Below, in pieces: positions 46,908 through 59,308 of a stretch of DNA of 64,000 nt. The DNA is from Cavenderia fasciculata (lineage: Eukaryota; Evosea; Eumycetozoa; Acytosteliales; Cavenderiaceae), in assembly GCF_000203815.1 (NCBI RefSeq), contig NW_004457729.1, positions 2,418,674-2,482,673 on the forward strand, read 5' to 3'. Within the stretch, counting starts at the first letter, position 1, and each line of letters begins with the position of its first letter. The notes beneath the pieces were generated by a model, which worked only from the letters and a program-made list of their open reading frames with translations, was not told the DNA's origin and did not search any database. A program made the translations under genes and the position numbers.

Positions 46908-48816
46908 TATTATTCTTATTATTATTTGTTAAAACGAATGACTCTTCTTGAAGATCTGACTCTATGATGAAAAAGACAAACTTTGCGAAAAAAAAGAATT
47001 AAACAAGTGTGATGTCATGATAGGTCCATCAATGGGTTCATTGCATTGTTTATAAAACCCATATCCCCAATCACAAACCACTATTTAAAAGTTTGGATTA
47101 ACAAATCAATATAATAGGTAAATGGGAAATCAATCAATCAATCAATCAAAACAACTTTATTCAAATATTAAAACTCTTTCCATCTCTTCTTCTTTTCATT
47201 TTATTGTTTAATTCTTTTGACGAAAGTAAGATATATATAAATATTATAATATATTTTAAATTTACCTCATTGTTTTTAAAAGGTGAAAGGTTATATATAT
47301 ATATAAACAAATACAAGTTTATATATATCCATATTTGTACTTTAAATTCTTTATACACCACCTTCAAAAAATGATAATAGATAGAAAATCAAAGAATAGG
47401 ATGGCAAATATTTTTAAAAGTGTAGGAAATTCCATCATCCTCATCATCACCAATCACATCATTAAAATTTATAGAGTCGATTATCATGATCGTACAATAC
47501 CGAAAAAGGGTGGATGGATAGATAGTTTGGATAACGATATCGGATCGGCCTGTCAACCAACCAACAAACCAAACAACAGGATATTTTTTAACTTTGAAAT
47601 GGGGGGGTTGGAAATCAATCTATAGAACCAAACTAAATTGGATGGATCGTGGTGGGTTAACCAACAGTTCCTTCTTTCCTATCCGAGTGGTTAGGGTGTG
47701 AATGTTTGATTTTTTGTTAACGGTCAAATAATTATTTGACTCTCGCTAGTTTTCATCAAACTATCAATCAATCAATCAATAAATCCACATCCTTCATCAT
47801 CCTCCTCCTCCTCCTCCTTCTTCCAACCACTCACACACGAACGACCGACTTGACTTGGTGATTATTATTCCAATTTCTATTTCTCTTTTCCTTTTTTCCT
47901 TCTTTTCCTTCCAAGTGTTCTAATATTTCCTTTCAAGTGTTTTTAATCTAAAATCTAAATCAATCAATCTTTAAACACAACAACAACAACAACACAATTC
48001 CTCGTTTTTCAACAACTACTCCGTTTTAATCAAGTAGTAGTATTGATTAAAGATCTTAAAAAAAGATAGATAGATTATTCATTTTTAAAAACACATAACA
48101 ATAATATTATAAATATTAATTTTTTTTATTACCCCCCCCCTCTCTCGAAAATCAAATATCTATCGTTGTCGTCGACATCATACGTATTCAACATTTGAGT
48201 GTATGTGCATGTGTGTGTATGTGTATTTTTGACACCTTAATAGTCAATTGTTTTATAGGTGGATTGTATAATTCTCTTCCATCCAGTCCTCTTACCTTCT
48301 AGCCATCGTACAGACTCCACCACATAATTAATATACGGCCATATATTTTTAAAAATATGTTTTAAACAATATATCACTTTTAATCCATCCATCCATCCAT
48401 CCTTTCCTATCCTTTCCATCCATCCTTCTTTCACAACTCAACAATCCAAGAATTTAATATTTATATAATAATATTTTTCTTTTTATCCATCCATATTCAT
48501 AAAAATAATATTAATATTATTATTATTTGTAAATTTATATATTTATATATTTATATTTTATTTTATTTGTACATTTAGTTTTTTTTTAATCAAAGAAAGA
48601 AGAATAGAGATATTTATTTCAAAACCAACCCAACAACCAAAATTGTATTTTTATAATAATTAAAAAAAATTAATTTAAAGTAGGACAACCCACCCACCAC
48701 AAAGTGTCAACCCATTTTAGAAATTTAAAAGATATATACCTACTCAATCAATCAATCAATCAGATAAATAATAGACAAGTTGGTAGTTAATGAAGTAGCA
48801 TTGCAAAAAGGTAGAA
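46908..48816. promoter_or_regulatory. 1.9 kb gene-free region before the ELMO gene
   Basis: AT-rich, with TA repeats (47290-47330), CAAT repeats (47762-47782), a run of nine C at 48132-48140 and a CCAT repeat near 48385-48405. A 96-codon frame at 47335-47625 has no recognisable features and sits beside simple repeats; I do not call it. A short tRNA D-arm-like string near 47681 has no T-arm. The region probably contains a long 5' leader and promoter for the next gene. Confidence 0.4.
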
Positions 48817-50746
48817 ATGATGATGATGATGTCAATCTCTCAACGAAGAGAACGAAAAGAGTTTCTCAAACTAGAGATTGAGAGACAAAGACTACTCATT
48901 CAAGAACTAGACTATAAATTGATGAAAGAAGAAGAAAAGGAAAAGAATCAACTATCATCATCTTCAACATCAGAATCTATAACCAAAGAAGTAGAAGTAG
49001 TGGAAGAACCAATAATACAACTAGAAGAGGAGGAATCAACTACTACTACCACTACAATACTATCAACTGCCACTATTGAATCAGCATTATCATCTCTAGA
49101 ATCATCTCTAGAATCATCTTCTAATACTAGTATTGGTAACAACACCGAAAAAGAAGATTCAACTACTACCACTACTACTATATTAGTTGATACTACAACA
49201 ACAACAATTACTTCTTCGATATTGATTTCATCATCACCAACTATATCTTATGAAAACAAATTAATCGAATTAAATAAGGAACTTAATAATGTATGTATTA
49301 TAGTTTAGTTTATAACTCTTCTTCTTTCTTTTACTCCTTTTTACTAACTTTTTACTTTACTTTACAATCAAGTTGAAATGTGAATTAGAAGAATTAAGAT
49401 TAATGGGAGATAAATTTTATACACAACATGGAGATGAATCGATATTGATAGAGATTGATGAGATGAGTAAGTTGTCATTTTATCATTGTACACAATCAAA
49501 GGAACTGCCTACTATCCCCATCGACAGCTGTGATGGTAGTCGCATCCAAATCATATTTGATGCCGACGAGAACCCCATCTACGAACTACATTCGCTCATT
49601 TCAACCAAATCCATTCACCAACTCTTTTCTGTAAAGACCAACTTTGAAATACCCACCGCCAAGCAATCGATATTCGAACGTGTTCGACACAACACTTGGA
49701 GTTTGGGTATCTCACCACTCCGACGAACTACTTCCGACCCATCGATTTTTGGTGAAAGACATTCACCTCCCAAATCCACCATCTCTTCCTTTTTCGATAA
49801 ACAACTGTCACCTAGACGAACAGCGGCCTCCTCTCCTACCAACAATACAGTAGACTCTAATGCAACTAGAAAAGGTGAGACTGTTGTTGGTCTGTCATCA
49901 TCACCAAGCAGTCCACCACAAGACGAAGAAGGAAAGATATTGTTGACATGGAACAGTAAAGAAACATCAATCTATTTATTAAAATCACATCAAGAGTCTG
50001 TGGAATTGTTGGAATTGCTCGGGTCACATATTGACAGATCCAAGAAAATAACTGCCAAGCAGTCGCAGCAGATGAAGTTGTTTAACCAATTCCGTTCGAC
50101 TTCATACGATAATACAAACAGTGACCATGAAGCAAGATTAGAGGAGCTGTGGAATGCACTTTATCCCGGCCAACCATTTGAACGAAAATCACCCAAATGG
50201 AAAGACTTTGGGTTTCAGAGCGAAGATCCAACACGTGACTTTAGAGGTATGGGTATGCTCGGACTACACAATCTCATCCATCTTGTAAAGAATCATCGTG
50301 TCTGGGTCGACTCTATTCTCGACTCGCAACGAGACTATCCCTTTGCCGTGGCCGGTATCAATATTTCCAGTCTCTTGTTTGGCGTGCTCAATATCACCGA
50401 TGAAAGCCTCCAACAACCTTGGTACTCTCCTTTTTGGAACAGCACCTTTATGATTATGCTTTGTTCCATGTCTCGAGAGACTGACTGTGCTTTTGAAGAA
50501 CTCTATTTCCAAGTCTTTAAATTATTGGATCATGTTTGGCAACAAATGGATGCAACCTATATGATGTTCCCAGACGTCATGAAACGAATGAAAGTACTAT
50601 TAAATGAGGTCGCAACTTTAAATGCCAATAGTCTTGAAGAAGTAAAAGCAAGATTTGAATTGGTCATGTTATCTTCTTCTTTAATTTCAACAACTGTAAA
50701 TAATAATCAATCATCACCAAATCATAAGATTAGTAGTTCAACTTAA
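48817..50746 (+). CDS. ELMO-domain protein
   Basis: Exons 48817-49290 and 49373-50746 give 615 residues. The start is one of five ATGs in a row (MMMMM), so the exact first Met is open. Residues 8-45 are a charged coil (RRERKEFLKLEIERQ), then Glu/Thr/Ser-rich sequence. From about 410 to 575 comes an ELMO/CED-12 domain (EARLEELWNALYP, WKDFGFQSEDPTRDFRG, GMLGLHNLIHLV, FAVAGINISSLLF). Proteins of this class act with DOCK-type exchange factors on Rac, or as Arl GTPase-activating proteins, in actin dynamics, chemotaxis and phagocytosis. The conserved Arg in the DFRG context is present. No armadillo or PH domain was found, so it is a shorter ELMOD-like type. The tail is Ser/Asn-rich. Confidence 0.88.
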
Positions 50747-51489
50747 AACAACACACAAACAAATAATCTACTATATATGATAAGTAATAATAATAATAAT
50801 AATAATAACTCCCCAAATCCCCCCCCCCCCCCCAACCAAACAACAACAACAACAAACACAGAAAAGAAAGTGTTAAAAGTAGCAATCGAATATATCTACT
50901 TTTTCTTTATTTCTTTTTTCCACCTTTTTCTTTTTTTAGATTAGATTCATCGATAGAACCATAACAACCATACCAACCATTTTTCCCTACTATAATTATT
51001 CATTAATAATAATAATAATAATAATAAACAAAATATAATTTATTTATTAGGAATTGATGGTTTAATCTAAATCATTTTCCATCAAATTCCAACATCAAAT
51101 CTAAAAAAAAAAAAAGTCTACTAGTAATTTGTAAACTGGTGTTTTGATTGGCCCTAAAGGTAAAAAAACAAAAAACATACAAACCACACCTGCCTATTGT
51201 CTAGTTGACAGCTATGGGTGGTGGTTGAAATGAAATAGATGTGGTGAAAAGATGATTGAATGAGTTGAGTGTGTGGTAGTGGTGGTGTAGTATGAATGAA
51301 TGTGAGAGAGAGAGTGAGTATGGAATGGTAGTGGTAATTAAATGAATTAATTATTATTTATAGTAGCCAAAACAACAACAACAACCAATTTGATTAACAA
51401 CAACTACCAACATCATCAATCCTTCTTTATTTCTTAATCTAGTTGTTGTATATTTAATAATAAACCCTACCTATCTTTTTAGACTAAAG
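50747..51489. promoter_or_regulatory. Intergenic region with a long C run
   Basis: Starts with an AAT microsatellite (about 50784-50807), then an unbroken C run of about 15 bases around 50819-50833, then ACA repeats. A GT-rich stretch at 51265-51290 (GTGTGGTAGTGGTGGTG) resembles G-boxes and lies about 200 bases before the next start codon. No gene seen. Confidence 0.4.
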
Positions 51490-51917
51490 ATGAAATATAT
51501 TGGAATACTGTTACTCATTTTATTGTTATATTCAATATTCATAGGTATGTAGTAAATCATATCTGTCCCATCCATCCATCTATTAGATCAAATGAATGTT
51601 ATTATTGACCCATCCATTCATCCATCCATATTTATTATTGTTAGTTGAAGGTAAAAAATTAAAAAAGAAAGACCATGACGAAATTAGACATTCAAAGGCA
51701 GAACAAGAGACAAGTGGTGGCGATTCATTTAATGAAATATCAAGTAATGAAATAGATGGTTCTTTATTTGATTCATTATTAGATGATATAGATATAAGTG
51801 ATAGTACAATAGATAATAATGACTTTAGTAGTGATCAAGTAGATCAAAGCGATGATAATAATTTCTTTGACATTTTAGTAGAAGAACAAGAAGATGGTAC
51901 TTTAACCAATAGTGGTG

Positions 51918-51957
<40 letters not shown>

Positions 51958-54520
51958 GAATAACAACAATAATAGTAGCAATGATAATAATAATAATATA
52001 CCAGATGAATCTATATTTATAGATATAAAGAATGGTAAAATCAATGGAAAAGGTTCAATGGTATATCTCTCTCTATTTAAATCTATGTTTTGATTCTAAT
52101 ATTTATTTATTCTTTTTCTTTATAGGATGAACCAATAAATGATTTCTATACAGGATATTTAATGGCAATAAGACATGGTAAAAAATCGATATATGTAGCA
52201 ACTGGTAGTTATTCTATACAAAGGATTAATATGGTTGAAGGTATATCAATCTATGGAGGTTATAGTGGATCTCCAGATTGGAAAAGAGAACCTTTAACCA
52301 TACCATACTCTCCTGGTACTATATTTGTATCACTTCAACCTATTGCCTTTAATATATCAAGTTCACTTAAACCAATCATCTTGTCTCATTTTACCATTTT
52401 ACCAAAGAATGGTACTATTGATTTTTGTATGTTTTAAAACAAAGTAAAAGTAAAAATATAAATGTATTATTTGATATATTAACATTTCTTTTTCTTTTTC
52501 TTTTTATTTTTCTTTTTCTTTAGCATCATCATATGGTATAATAATTAGTAAATCATCAAATGTAACATTAAGATTTATTAATATTCATAGTGGATATGGT
52601 GTTGATGGAAATGCATCCAATGAATTGAAAAAGGTAAATGGAATTTCTGTGCAAGATGGTGAAGGTGGACAAGGTGGTTGTGAGGATGGAGCAAGTTCTT
52701 ATTGTGATCGTTGTGATACACCCAAGCCTGGAAAGGGAGGTGTTGCGGTATGCTACCATGGAAGTGGTAATGCAGGTGGAGACGGTGGAAGATCTGGAAA
52801 GGGACGTCAAAGAGGACAGAATGGAAAAAGAGGAAGTCCCGATGGAATGCTTGGTGGCAATGGATCACTACCGTTCCTAGGTAACCAATGGGTCGATGGA
52901 ATCGGTGGATTAAATGGAAGCTACGGAGAGAATGGAAGAAATGCAAACTATTCTAGACTCTACTTTGGAAGATACTTTTTGTCATCGACTATTGAGGATG
53001 GGCAACACGGAGAGAATGGAGCGCCGGGTGGAGGAGGTGGTGGCGGTGGTGGTGGATACGAAGGACGTCACGCTTGCAAGAGTTTTGGTGGTAGTGGAGG
53101 TGGAGGAGGTAGCGGAGGTTGTGGAGGACGTGGAGGTATTGGTGGGTCGATGGGTGGCAGTTCAGTCGGCGTCTATGTGTTCAACTCTACCTTTGTCTCT
53201 ATTGAATATTGCAACATTACAACGTCGCAGGCTGGTAATGGCAGTCCGTCGAGCACGCCCGAAAAGGGACTGGCAGGCGGGCTTGGAGGTGCGGGCTTTG
53301 TACCGTCGAAATCTCTCAACTCGTCGATGGGAGGTAGTGGAGGTAGTGGAGGCAGCGGAGGCAATGGTGGAGAGGGTGCAGGTGGACGCGGAGGTGTGTC
53401 TGTTCCCATCGTCATGTCCAACTCGCAGCCGTCAATCCACTGCAACAACTTGTTCTACGGAAATGCTGGCCGCGGTGCCAATGGCATCGTCACGGGCTAC
53501 CCTGGCACGGCGACCAACTGCTACAACGACCTCAAGATATTCTCGTGCTCCACTCAGATTGACCGGGCGTGCGAGAATAACCTCGTCAACATGCCATGCG
53601 AATTTGGCGAGCTCCGAGATGCCTGCGGTATTTGCTCGGGCAACAATGCAACGTGCAAGATTGGATGTGACGGCATTGTCAACTCAAATGCCCGATTGGA
53701 CGCTTGCGGAGTATGCAAGGGTGACAACTCAACGTGTATCAGTGGGTGCGACCGTCAACCACGCTCAACCAAGATATTTGACGCATGTGGAGTGTGCGGA
53801 GGTAACAACTCGACGTGTATCGGCGGATGCGACAACCAACCAAACTCTACCTTGGTCGTCGACGCATGCGGAGTGTGCGGAGGCAGCAACACCACCTGCT
53901 CAATAGGATGTGACGGTGTCAAATACTCGTACAAAAAGCTCGACAAGTGTGGAGTGTGTGGCGGCGACGGATCAACTTGCAACGAAGGGCCCTCAATGAG
54001 CGACAAGAAACAACAAACCAGTAACCTTAGCATAGCAGCCAAGATCATCATCTGTGTGGTCGTCATCACCATCTCGATCTATGGAGGATTGCTCGCCTTC
54101 TTTTTTGTAAAACGACGAGCCAATCCCCAAGGATCACAATACTATCGAACCAAATTAATCCTTGAATACGACGATGCCCCCTTTGTCCAAGCCGAGCTCA
54201 TTAAAAAGAAGCCCAGCGTCTCTAATGCATGGGCACAAAAAGCAAGCGAACTAGTATCTGGTTTGGGAGGACTTGGTACACACGACTACCAACCATTCAG
54301 CAATGAAATCCAAATGGACGACTATTCGTCATCATCACGGTCATCGTCCACCAACTTTTCCAGTCCACAACATTATAACAATAATAATAACTACTACACC
54401 GATACCTATTATTCAAGTGTACAAGAGGATCAAGATCTCTCAATCTCTTCTCCTAGTACTAGTAGCAGTAGCTCTTCAATTGATTTTCCTGATAGTCCAA
54501 TGACACATAATAATAGATAG
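51490..54520 (+). CDS. Type I membrane protein, glycine-rich with DACGVCGG cysteine repeats
   Basis: Exons 51490-51544, 51645-52060, 52126-52426 and 52524-54520 give 922 residues. Signal peptide MKYIGILLLILLLYSIFIVE; then an acidic Asp/Asn-rich part; a region like the start of a beta-helix (GISIYGGYSGSPDWKRE); a collagen-like but non-Gly-X-Y Gly-rich region (GGSGGGGGSGGCGGRGGIGG); and about five repeats of a DACGVCGGNNSTC-x-GCD module. A transmembrane segment follows (IIICVVVITISIYGGLLAFF), then KRR and a Ser-rich cytoplasmic tail of about 145 residues. Many NST sites in the repeats suggest N-glycosylation. Codon use switches to GC-rich over the repeats. This is a cell-surface, receptor-like or adhesion protein; the DACGVCGG module is common in dictyostelid and animal extracellular proteins. 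Ligand unknown. Confidence 0.88.
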
Positions 54521-54656
54521 ATTAGATAGATAGAAAGATAATAAGAAAGAAAAATATTTAGAAATAAATTATTTAAAATGTAACCCAACTTTTTTTTAAT
54601 CACAGTCCATATTAAAATAAATTTACTTTTAACAAGTTGTTTGTACTTTATTGAAG

Positions 54657-56604
54657 ATGACAACAACAACAACAATAGTATATTATAATCAACAAATCAT
54701 TGAAAGGATTAAATGGATCATCGAGAATGAAGAATACAAGAAACTACTTTTAGATCAAGATGACCGAGTATCATTCAAACTAGTGGGATATGAACAAACG
54801 GTATTATATGTATTACCAAATGTTCATTCTGTCGTTCAAATGTTAAATGATAATGAAATAAGAGATTCTATACCATTTGGATTGGATATCATTGGATCTT
54901 TGTATATCATTTCAAATGATGATGATGATGAAAAGAAGAAGAAGGAACATCTCTTGGTTCAATCATCATCACCAATGTTGATTGCATTCTATGATCAACA
55001 ATTAGACAAGATTGAATTCTATGACAAGGAATCAAACAGAATCGAGGAAATAGTACAAATCACAAACATACAAGAACATTTAAACAATCAATTCGATTTC
55101 ATTTGGGTTCATTCAAATACTATTCTATCAAAAGATACAATAGAACTATTTAAATCATCTAAAAAGGATTCAATCTACTTTAAAAAATCAAATAGTAAAC
55201 AATTACTTTCAATCAATACTACAACTAATCAATTAAAATCTCTATTTGAACAACAATCAACAACAAAAAAGAATTCAACAACTTCTTCTTCCTCATCATC
55301 TACATCTACATCATTCTTTGGTTTTAAAACAGTATTGGAATTGGTTCCATTATTTAAAGTAACAACCAATGATATTACAAATTTATTGACACCTCAACTA
55401 TCGCTTGTATCTTGTTCCAACAACAACAATAATAATATTATTCAAGAATCATCATATGAATTTAATAGAATTGTTTTCATTCCAAAACAATCGTCATCAT
55501 CGTCTGATGATACCATATTTAATAATATTATTAAATCAATTTTAAATCAAGTATCATCTGGCAATGTATGTTAATGTTTTAAAGAAACAAATATATGTAT
55601 GATTGATTCTAACTTTTATTTATTTATTTATTTATTTAGATAAAATATTATCAATTTGAAATACCATTTATACCATTTCCAATAACTATTGGATATGAAA
55701 AAAATGGATCCGGATTGATAGATGATGAAGATGATAAATTAAAATCTAAAAGATATAATTATCATGTTCAATTTGGTTTACCACTTGATAAACCACTTTT
55801 AAGATCATCAAAAGCTTATACTCCTCCAACACCAACTGATATGGATAATAGTAATAGTTCTAGTAAATTTACTCCACATATTCAAAACATTCATTTAAAT
55901 CTTAATCTTGAAAGTAAGATTGGAGGAATAGTGTCATTGGTTCAAGGATCATATGATTACTTTCATTATCTTCAAGATCATTTTGATGATGATGGATGGG
56001 GATGTGCTTATCGATCAATGCAAACTATATGTTCATGGCTCAAATATCAAGATTACACTAATAGACAGGTACCAACTCACAATGAAATTCAAAATATTTT
56101 AGTTTCCATTCAAGATAAACCACCTTCATTCTATAAATCAAAACAATGGATTGGTGCTTTTGAGATTACTTTATGTTTACAAAATCTTTATAATGTATGT
56201 AATATTTTATATAAATAATATAGATGATAAATACTGATACTACTATTCTATTATTTCAATCACACATTTAACGTTTATTTTATTAGATTGATTGTAAAAT
56301 TATAAATGTTACATCTGGATCAGAAGTAATTTACAAGGCAAGAGAATTGGCAAGACATTTTGATAGAGATGGTAGTCCTATTATGATTGGAGGAGGTGTG
56401 TTGGCGTATACACTACTCGGAGTTGACTTTAATGCAGAGACTGGTGATGCTAGATATCTTATTCTCGATCCACACTATACTGGAAATCCAACCGACTTGA
56501 AAAACATCAAGGATAAGGGTTGGTGTGCATGGAAAGGCTCCAATATTTTTAGAAAAGATGCATTTTATAACTTTTGTTTACCACAAGTACCAAAAGATAT
56601 TTAA
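54657..56604 (+). CDS. ufsp2: Ufm1-specific protease 2 (UFSP2, peptidase C78)
   Basis: Exons 54657-55565, 55640-56194 and 56287-56604 give 593 residues, joined in phase 0. The start is the ATG at 54657. The N-terminal 350 residues are a variable domain, as in animal UFSP2. The C-terminal C78 papain-like domain has the catalytic Cys C425 in DGWGCAYRS, the Asp-Pro-His motif LDPHYTG with D549 and H551, and the conserved [10 protein letters not shown]. All catalytic residues are intact. It matures the ubiquitin-like modifier UFM1 and removes it from ribosomal and ER targets, so a complete ufmylation system is implied in this genome. The protein ends PQVPKDI, as is typical. Confidence 0.95.
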
Positions 56605-56769
56605 AAGGTAGATAATATAATAATATTATATATGTTTTTAATTTAATTTTACAGTTTGTGTTGGTGGTATAGGTAATTCAGAAAGTAATATTGGATTTGG
56701 CCATAACTAAAATAATAAATAATAAAAAAGGAAGGTTAAATATATACAAATATATTGATATCTGTTATT

Positions 56770-57552
56770 TTAAATCTCTTTAAATCTTACTCTATAAGCC
56801 AATTTACCACGAATGAAATGTTTTGGAATAGGACCATAATGACGAGAATCAAATGATGCTTGTGCATTATCACCTTCAACCCAAATGAAATCTTTTGGAA
56901 TGGTTACTTTTCGTTTACCATAGGATGGATGATCAAATTCAACAATATCACCACCTACAAACCTGACTCTCTTTCCAGAATTGAATTCTGCTTTTGTCGG
57001 TGTATCTATCACTACTAAATCACCAACTTGAACACTATCAATTGCACTTTTTCTCATGTCTACCAAAACATTGTCACCATCCAATAAAGTAGGATCCATT
57101 GATCTTCCAACACACTAAATCAATCAATCGTGTTAAGTAAGTCTTTTGATCAATCTTTCCGTCTATATGTTACGTACATAAGTTCTTCTAACTACATATT
57201 TATGTATTAAATAAGCTAGTCCAAGTGCTTGTATTAAAGCTAAACTTCCTTGCATTAAAATCTTCATTGGACCTAAATATTCTTCTTGTTCTATTTCCTC
57301 TTTATTTTTTTGTTGTTGTTGTTTATCTTCCTCCTTTTGTTGTTGTCCATCCTCTTTTATTTGTTCATCTTTTATTCGTAGTTTATCTTCTTGACCGCTA
57401 GTATTAGCAGTGTAATATCGATATGTTGTTATATTTTCATTTGTCTGATAGTAGTTGAATGATGACAAAGATGATGATATCGAACGATAAGAAGAAGAAG
57501 ACGATGAATAAGATCCAATCCTTTGAAATAATCTTAATTGTTGTCTCAACAT
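56770..57552 (-). CDS. Mitochondrial inner membrane protease subunit (IMP1-like, peptidase S26)
   Basis: Exons 57552-57178 and 57114-56770 give 239 residues. The N-terminus is a Ser/Arg/Tyr-rich mitochondrial targeting sequence (MLRQQLRLFQRIGSYSSSSS), followed by a Gln/Glu/Lys-rich stretch and a hydrophobic helix (LMQGSLALIQALGLAYLI). The S26 catalytic dyad is S130 in CVGRSMDPTL and K173 in SGKRVRF, and the DSRHYGPIP box matches IMP1 better than IMP2. It removes bipartite presequences in the intermembrane space. The intron lies three codons before the nucleophile motif. The long N-terminal extension of about 100 residues is larger than in yeast or animals. It is convergent with ufsp2 and in tandem with the ISCU gene. 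Confidence 0.9.
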
Positions 57553-58092
57553 GTTCAATGATGCAAAGTTGAAGATAAGATTAATTTAAAAGTTGAAGAT
57601 CACGATCCACACACGAATGACGACGGATCACTTTTACTTGTTTATAAAAAAAAAAAAGAATTATAAAAGTTTATTTTAATTTTTAATCAAAGGAAGAAGA
57701 ATAAGTCTACTGTACAAAGATTCTACTTGAATGTTATTTGTTGTTGTTGTTGTTGTTGTTGATTAAAAAATAATAATAAAAAAAAAAATACTACTAGCGA
57801 TTAATTATTATATGGAATCGTCTAGTTTAATAAAATCCAGCAGGCGTTGTTGTTATTGTTGTTTTAGTTGGTTATGGTTGGATGGTTGGATGGATGGATG
57901 GTTTTGGTTTAGTTGAAAAAAAATAATTATTGCTTAAAACATTAATTATCTTTGTTGTTGAGGTTGGTTTGGTTGTTGAGGTTGGTTGGTTTGTTGAGTT
58001 GTTATATATATTTCTTTCTTTCGATACACAACTTTGTTTAAGGTTTGAATAAATTAGAAACAAAAAAGATAAGAGTTTAACTTGTTATTGTT
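57553..58092. promoter_or_regulatory. Intergenic region between ISCU and IMP genes
   Basis: 540 bases, promoter of the IMP gene and 3' side of ISCU. TTG/GTT microsatellites at 57738-57762 and 57848-57872, GGTTGGATGGATGG repeats near 57874-57900. No gene seen. Confidence 0.3.
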
Positions 58093-58698
58093 TTAGAGTG
58101 TCGTTTCAATAACCTTTTCCTTTGGAATACCTTCTCCATTGGCTTGTTGCTTTTCCAACTTGACCTTGTAGTCATAGATGGCACGCTTGATGGCTTGTTC
58201 AGCAAGCATAGAGCAATGCATCTTGACGGGTGGGAGGGAGAGATGCTTGGCAATATCTGTGTTTCTGATTTCGAGGCATTGGTCAAGTGTCTTGCCCTTG
58301 ACCCACTCGGTGGCGAGTGAACTCGAAGCAATAGCAGAACCACAACCAAAGGTCTTGAAGCAAACATCGACGATAATGTTCTCCTTTACCTTGATTTGAA
58401 TCTTCATAACATCACCACAAGCTGGGGCACCGACTGTAGCAGTTCCAACGTCTGGTAGATTCTTGTCAAACGAACCAATGTTACGTGGGTTATTGTAATG
58501 ATCCAATACACGTTCATGATAATATCTCTTTTGTTCTACCTTGAAATTTGATAATAATAAAGAAGTAGAAGAAGAAGAGGAAGAAGAAGAGGAAGATGGA
58601 GTAAAGGTGGAGGTGGTACTTCTGCCGACGAAACCAGCAGCAGATGATGACCCGATTCTAGCTGAATTTGATAATAATATTCTACCAACTCTGTTCAT
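58093..58698 (-). CDS. iscU: Mitochondrial iron-sulfur cluster scaffold ISCU
   Basis: Single exon, 201 residues. A Ser/Thr-rich mitochondrial targeting peptide of about 60 residues (MNRVGRILLSNSARIGSSS, a long Ser tract) precedes the conserved core (YYHERVLDHYNNPRNIG). The three cluster cysteines lie in GAPACGD, TFGCGSAIASSS and KMHCSMLAE, with the conserved Asp in ACGD, and the LPPVK motif recognised by the Hsp70 chaperone is exact. It builds 2Fe-2S clusters with the cysteine desulfurase complex. Strong codon bias in the mature part. It is essential in other eukaryotes. Divergent from the snapin gene, with 610 bases between start codons. Confidence 0.97.
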   Translation of the reverse strand: MNRVGRILLSNSARIGSSSAAGFVGRSTTSTFTPSSSSSSSSSSTSLLLSNFKVEQKRYYHERVLDHYNNPRNIGSFDKNLPDVGTATVGAPACGDVMKIQIKVKENIIVDVCFKTFGCGSAIASSSLATEWVKGKTLDQCLEIRNTDIAKHLSLPPVKMHCSMLAEQAIKRAIYDYKVKLEKQQANGEGIPKEKVIETTL

Positions 58699-59308
58699 TG
58701 TTTTTTTCTGTTTAGTACTTTGTAATTATATTATTATTATTATTCTCTACACTAAAAACTAAAAGATAAAATGAAAAGAATGTTCTACAAGTAAAGTAAA
58801 AAAATATAAAAAAAAATAGAAAATATTCTTTTGAGATTTTTGGCAAAACAAAAGGAATGTTTCGTTCAAAAGAGAAATAACAAATTTGCGCGTGTCATTT
58901 TAAATTAATTAATTAATTGGATGGATGATGGATGATCCAAAAGTTTTAAAAAACAACAAATAATATAAAAAGAGTGATGATACACATATTAAACTGTGGT
59001 TATATAAAACCAAAGTTAGCACTAGTATAACACACAACACATTTATTTACGATACGACTCTCTCTTTTCAAAAGATCGATCTAATTAGCATACATTCTTC
59101 TCTCGCAAATTTTTGATCTAAATGTGATGTATATTTTTGTTGTTATTGTTATTGTTGTTTGTTGTTGTAATCAACAACTTGAATAAATCATGTAATAATT
59201 AAATGGAAGGAAAATGAATTTCATTTATAGTTTAAAAAAATCTTTGAAACTTTATGATTTTCATTGTCTTGTTGCTTAGAGATAATTATTATCGATTGTA
59301 ATACAAGA
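58699..59308. promoter_or_regulatory. Divergent promoter region, ISCU and snapin genes
   Basis: AT-rich, with an ATTAATTAATTAATT repeat near 58903-58918 and a GGATGGATGATGGATGATCC imperfect palindrome-like stretch at 58919-58938. No gene. Confidence 0.3.

Noticed and set aside
47335-47625. 96-codon open frame in the spacer before the ELMO gene
   Set aside because: No recognisable domain, no codon bias, flanked by microsatellites, and no matching splice signals.
47681-47700. tRNA-like D-arm string (TCCGAGTGGTTAGGG)
   Set aside because: It resembles the D-arm of tRNA-Ser/Leu, but no anticodon arm, T-arm (GGTTCGAATCC type) or matching acceptor strand follows.
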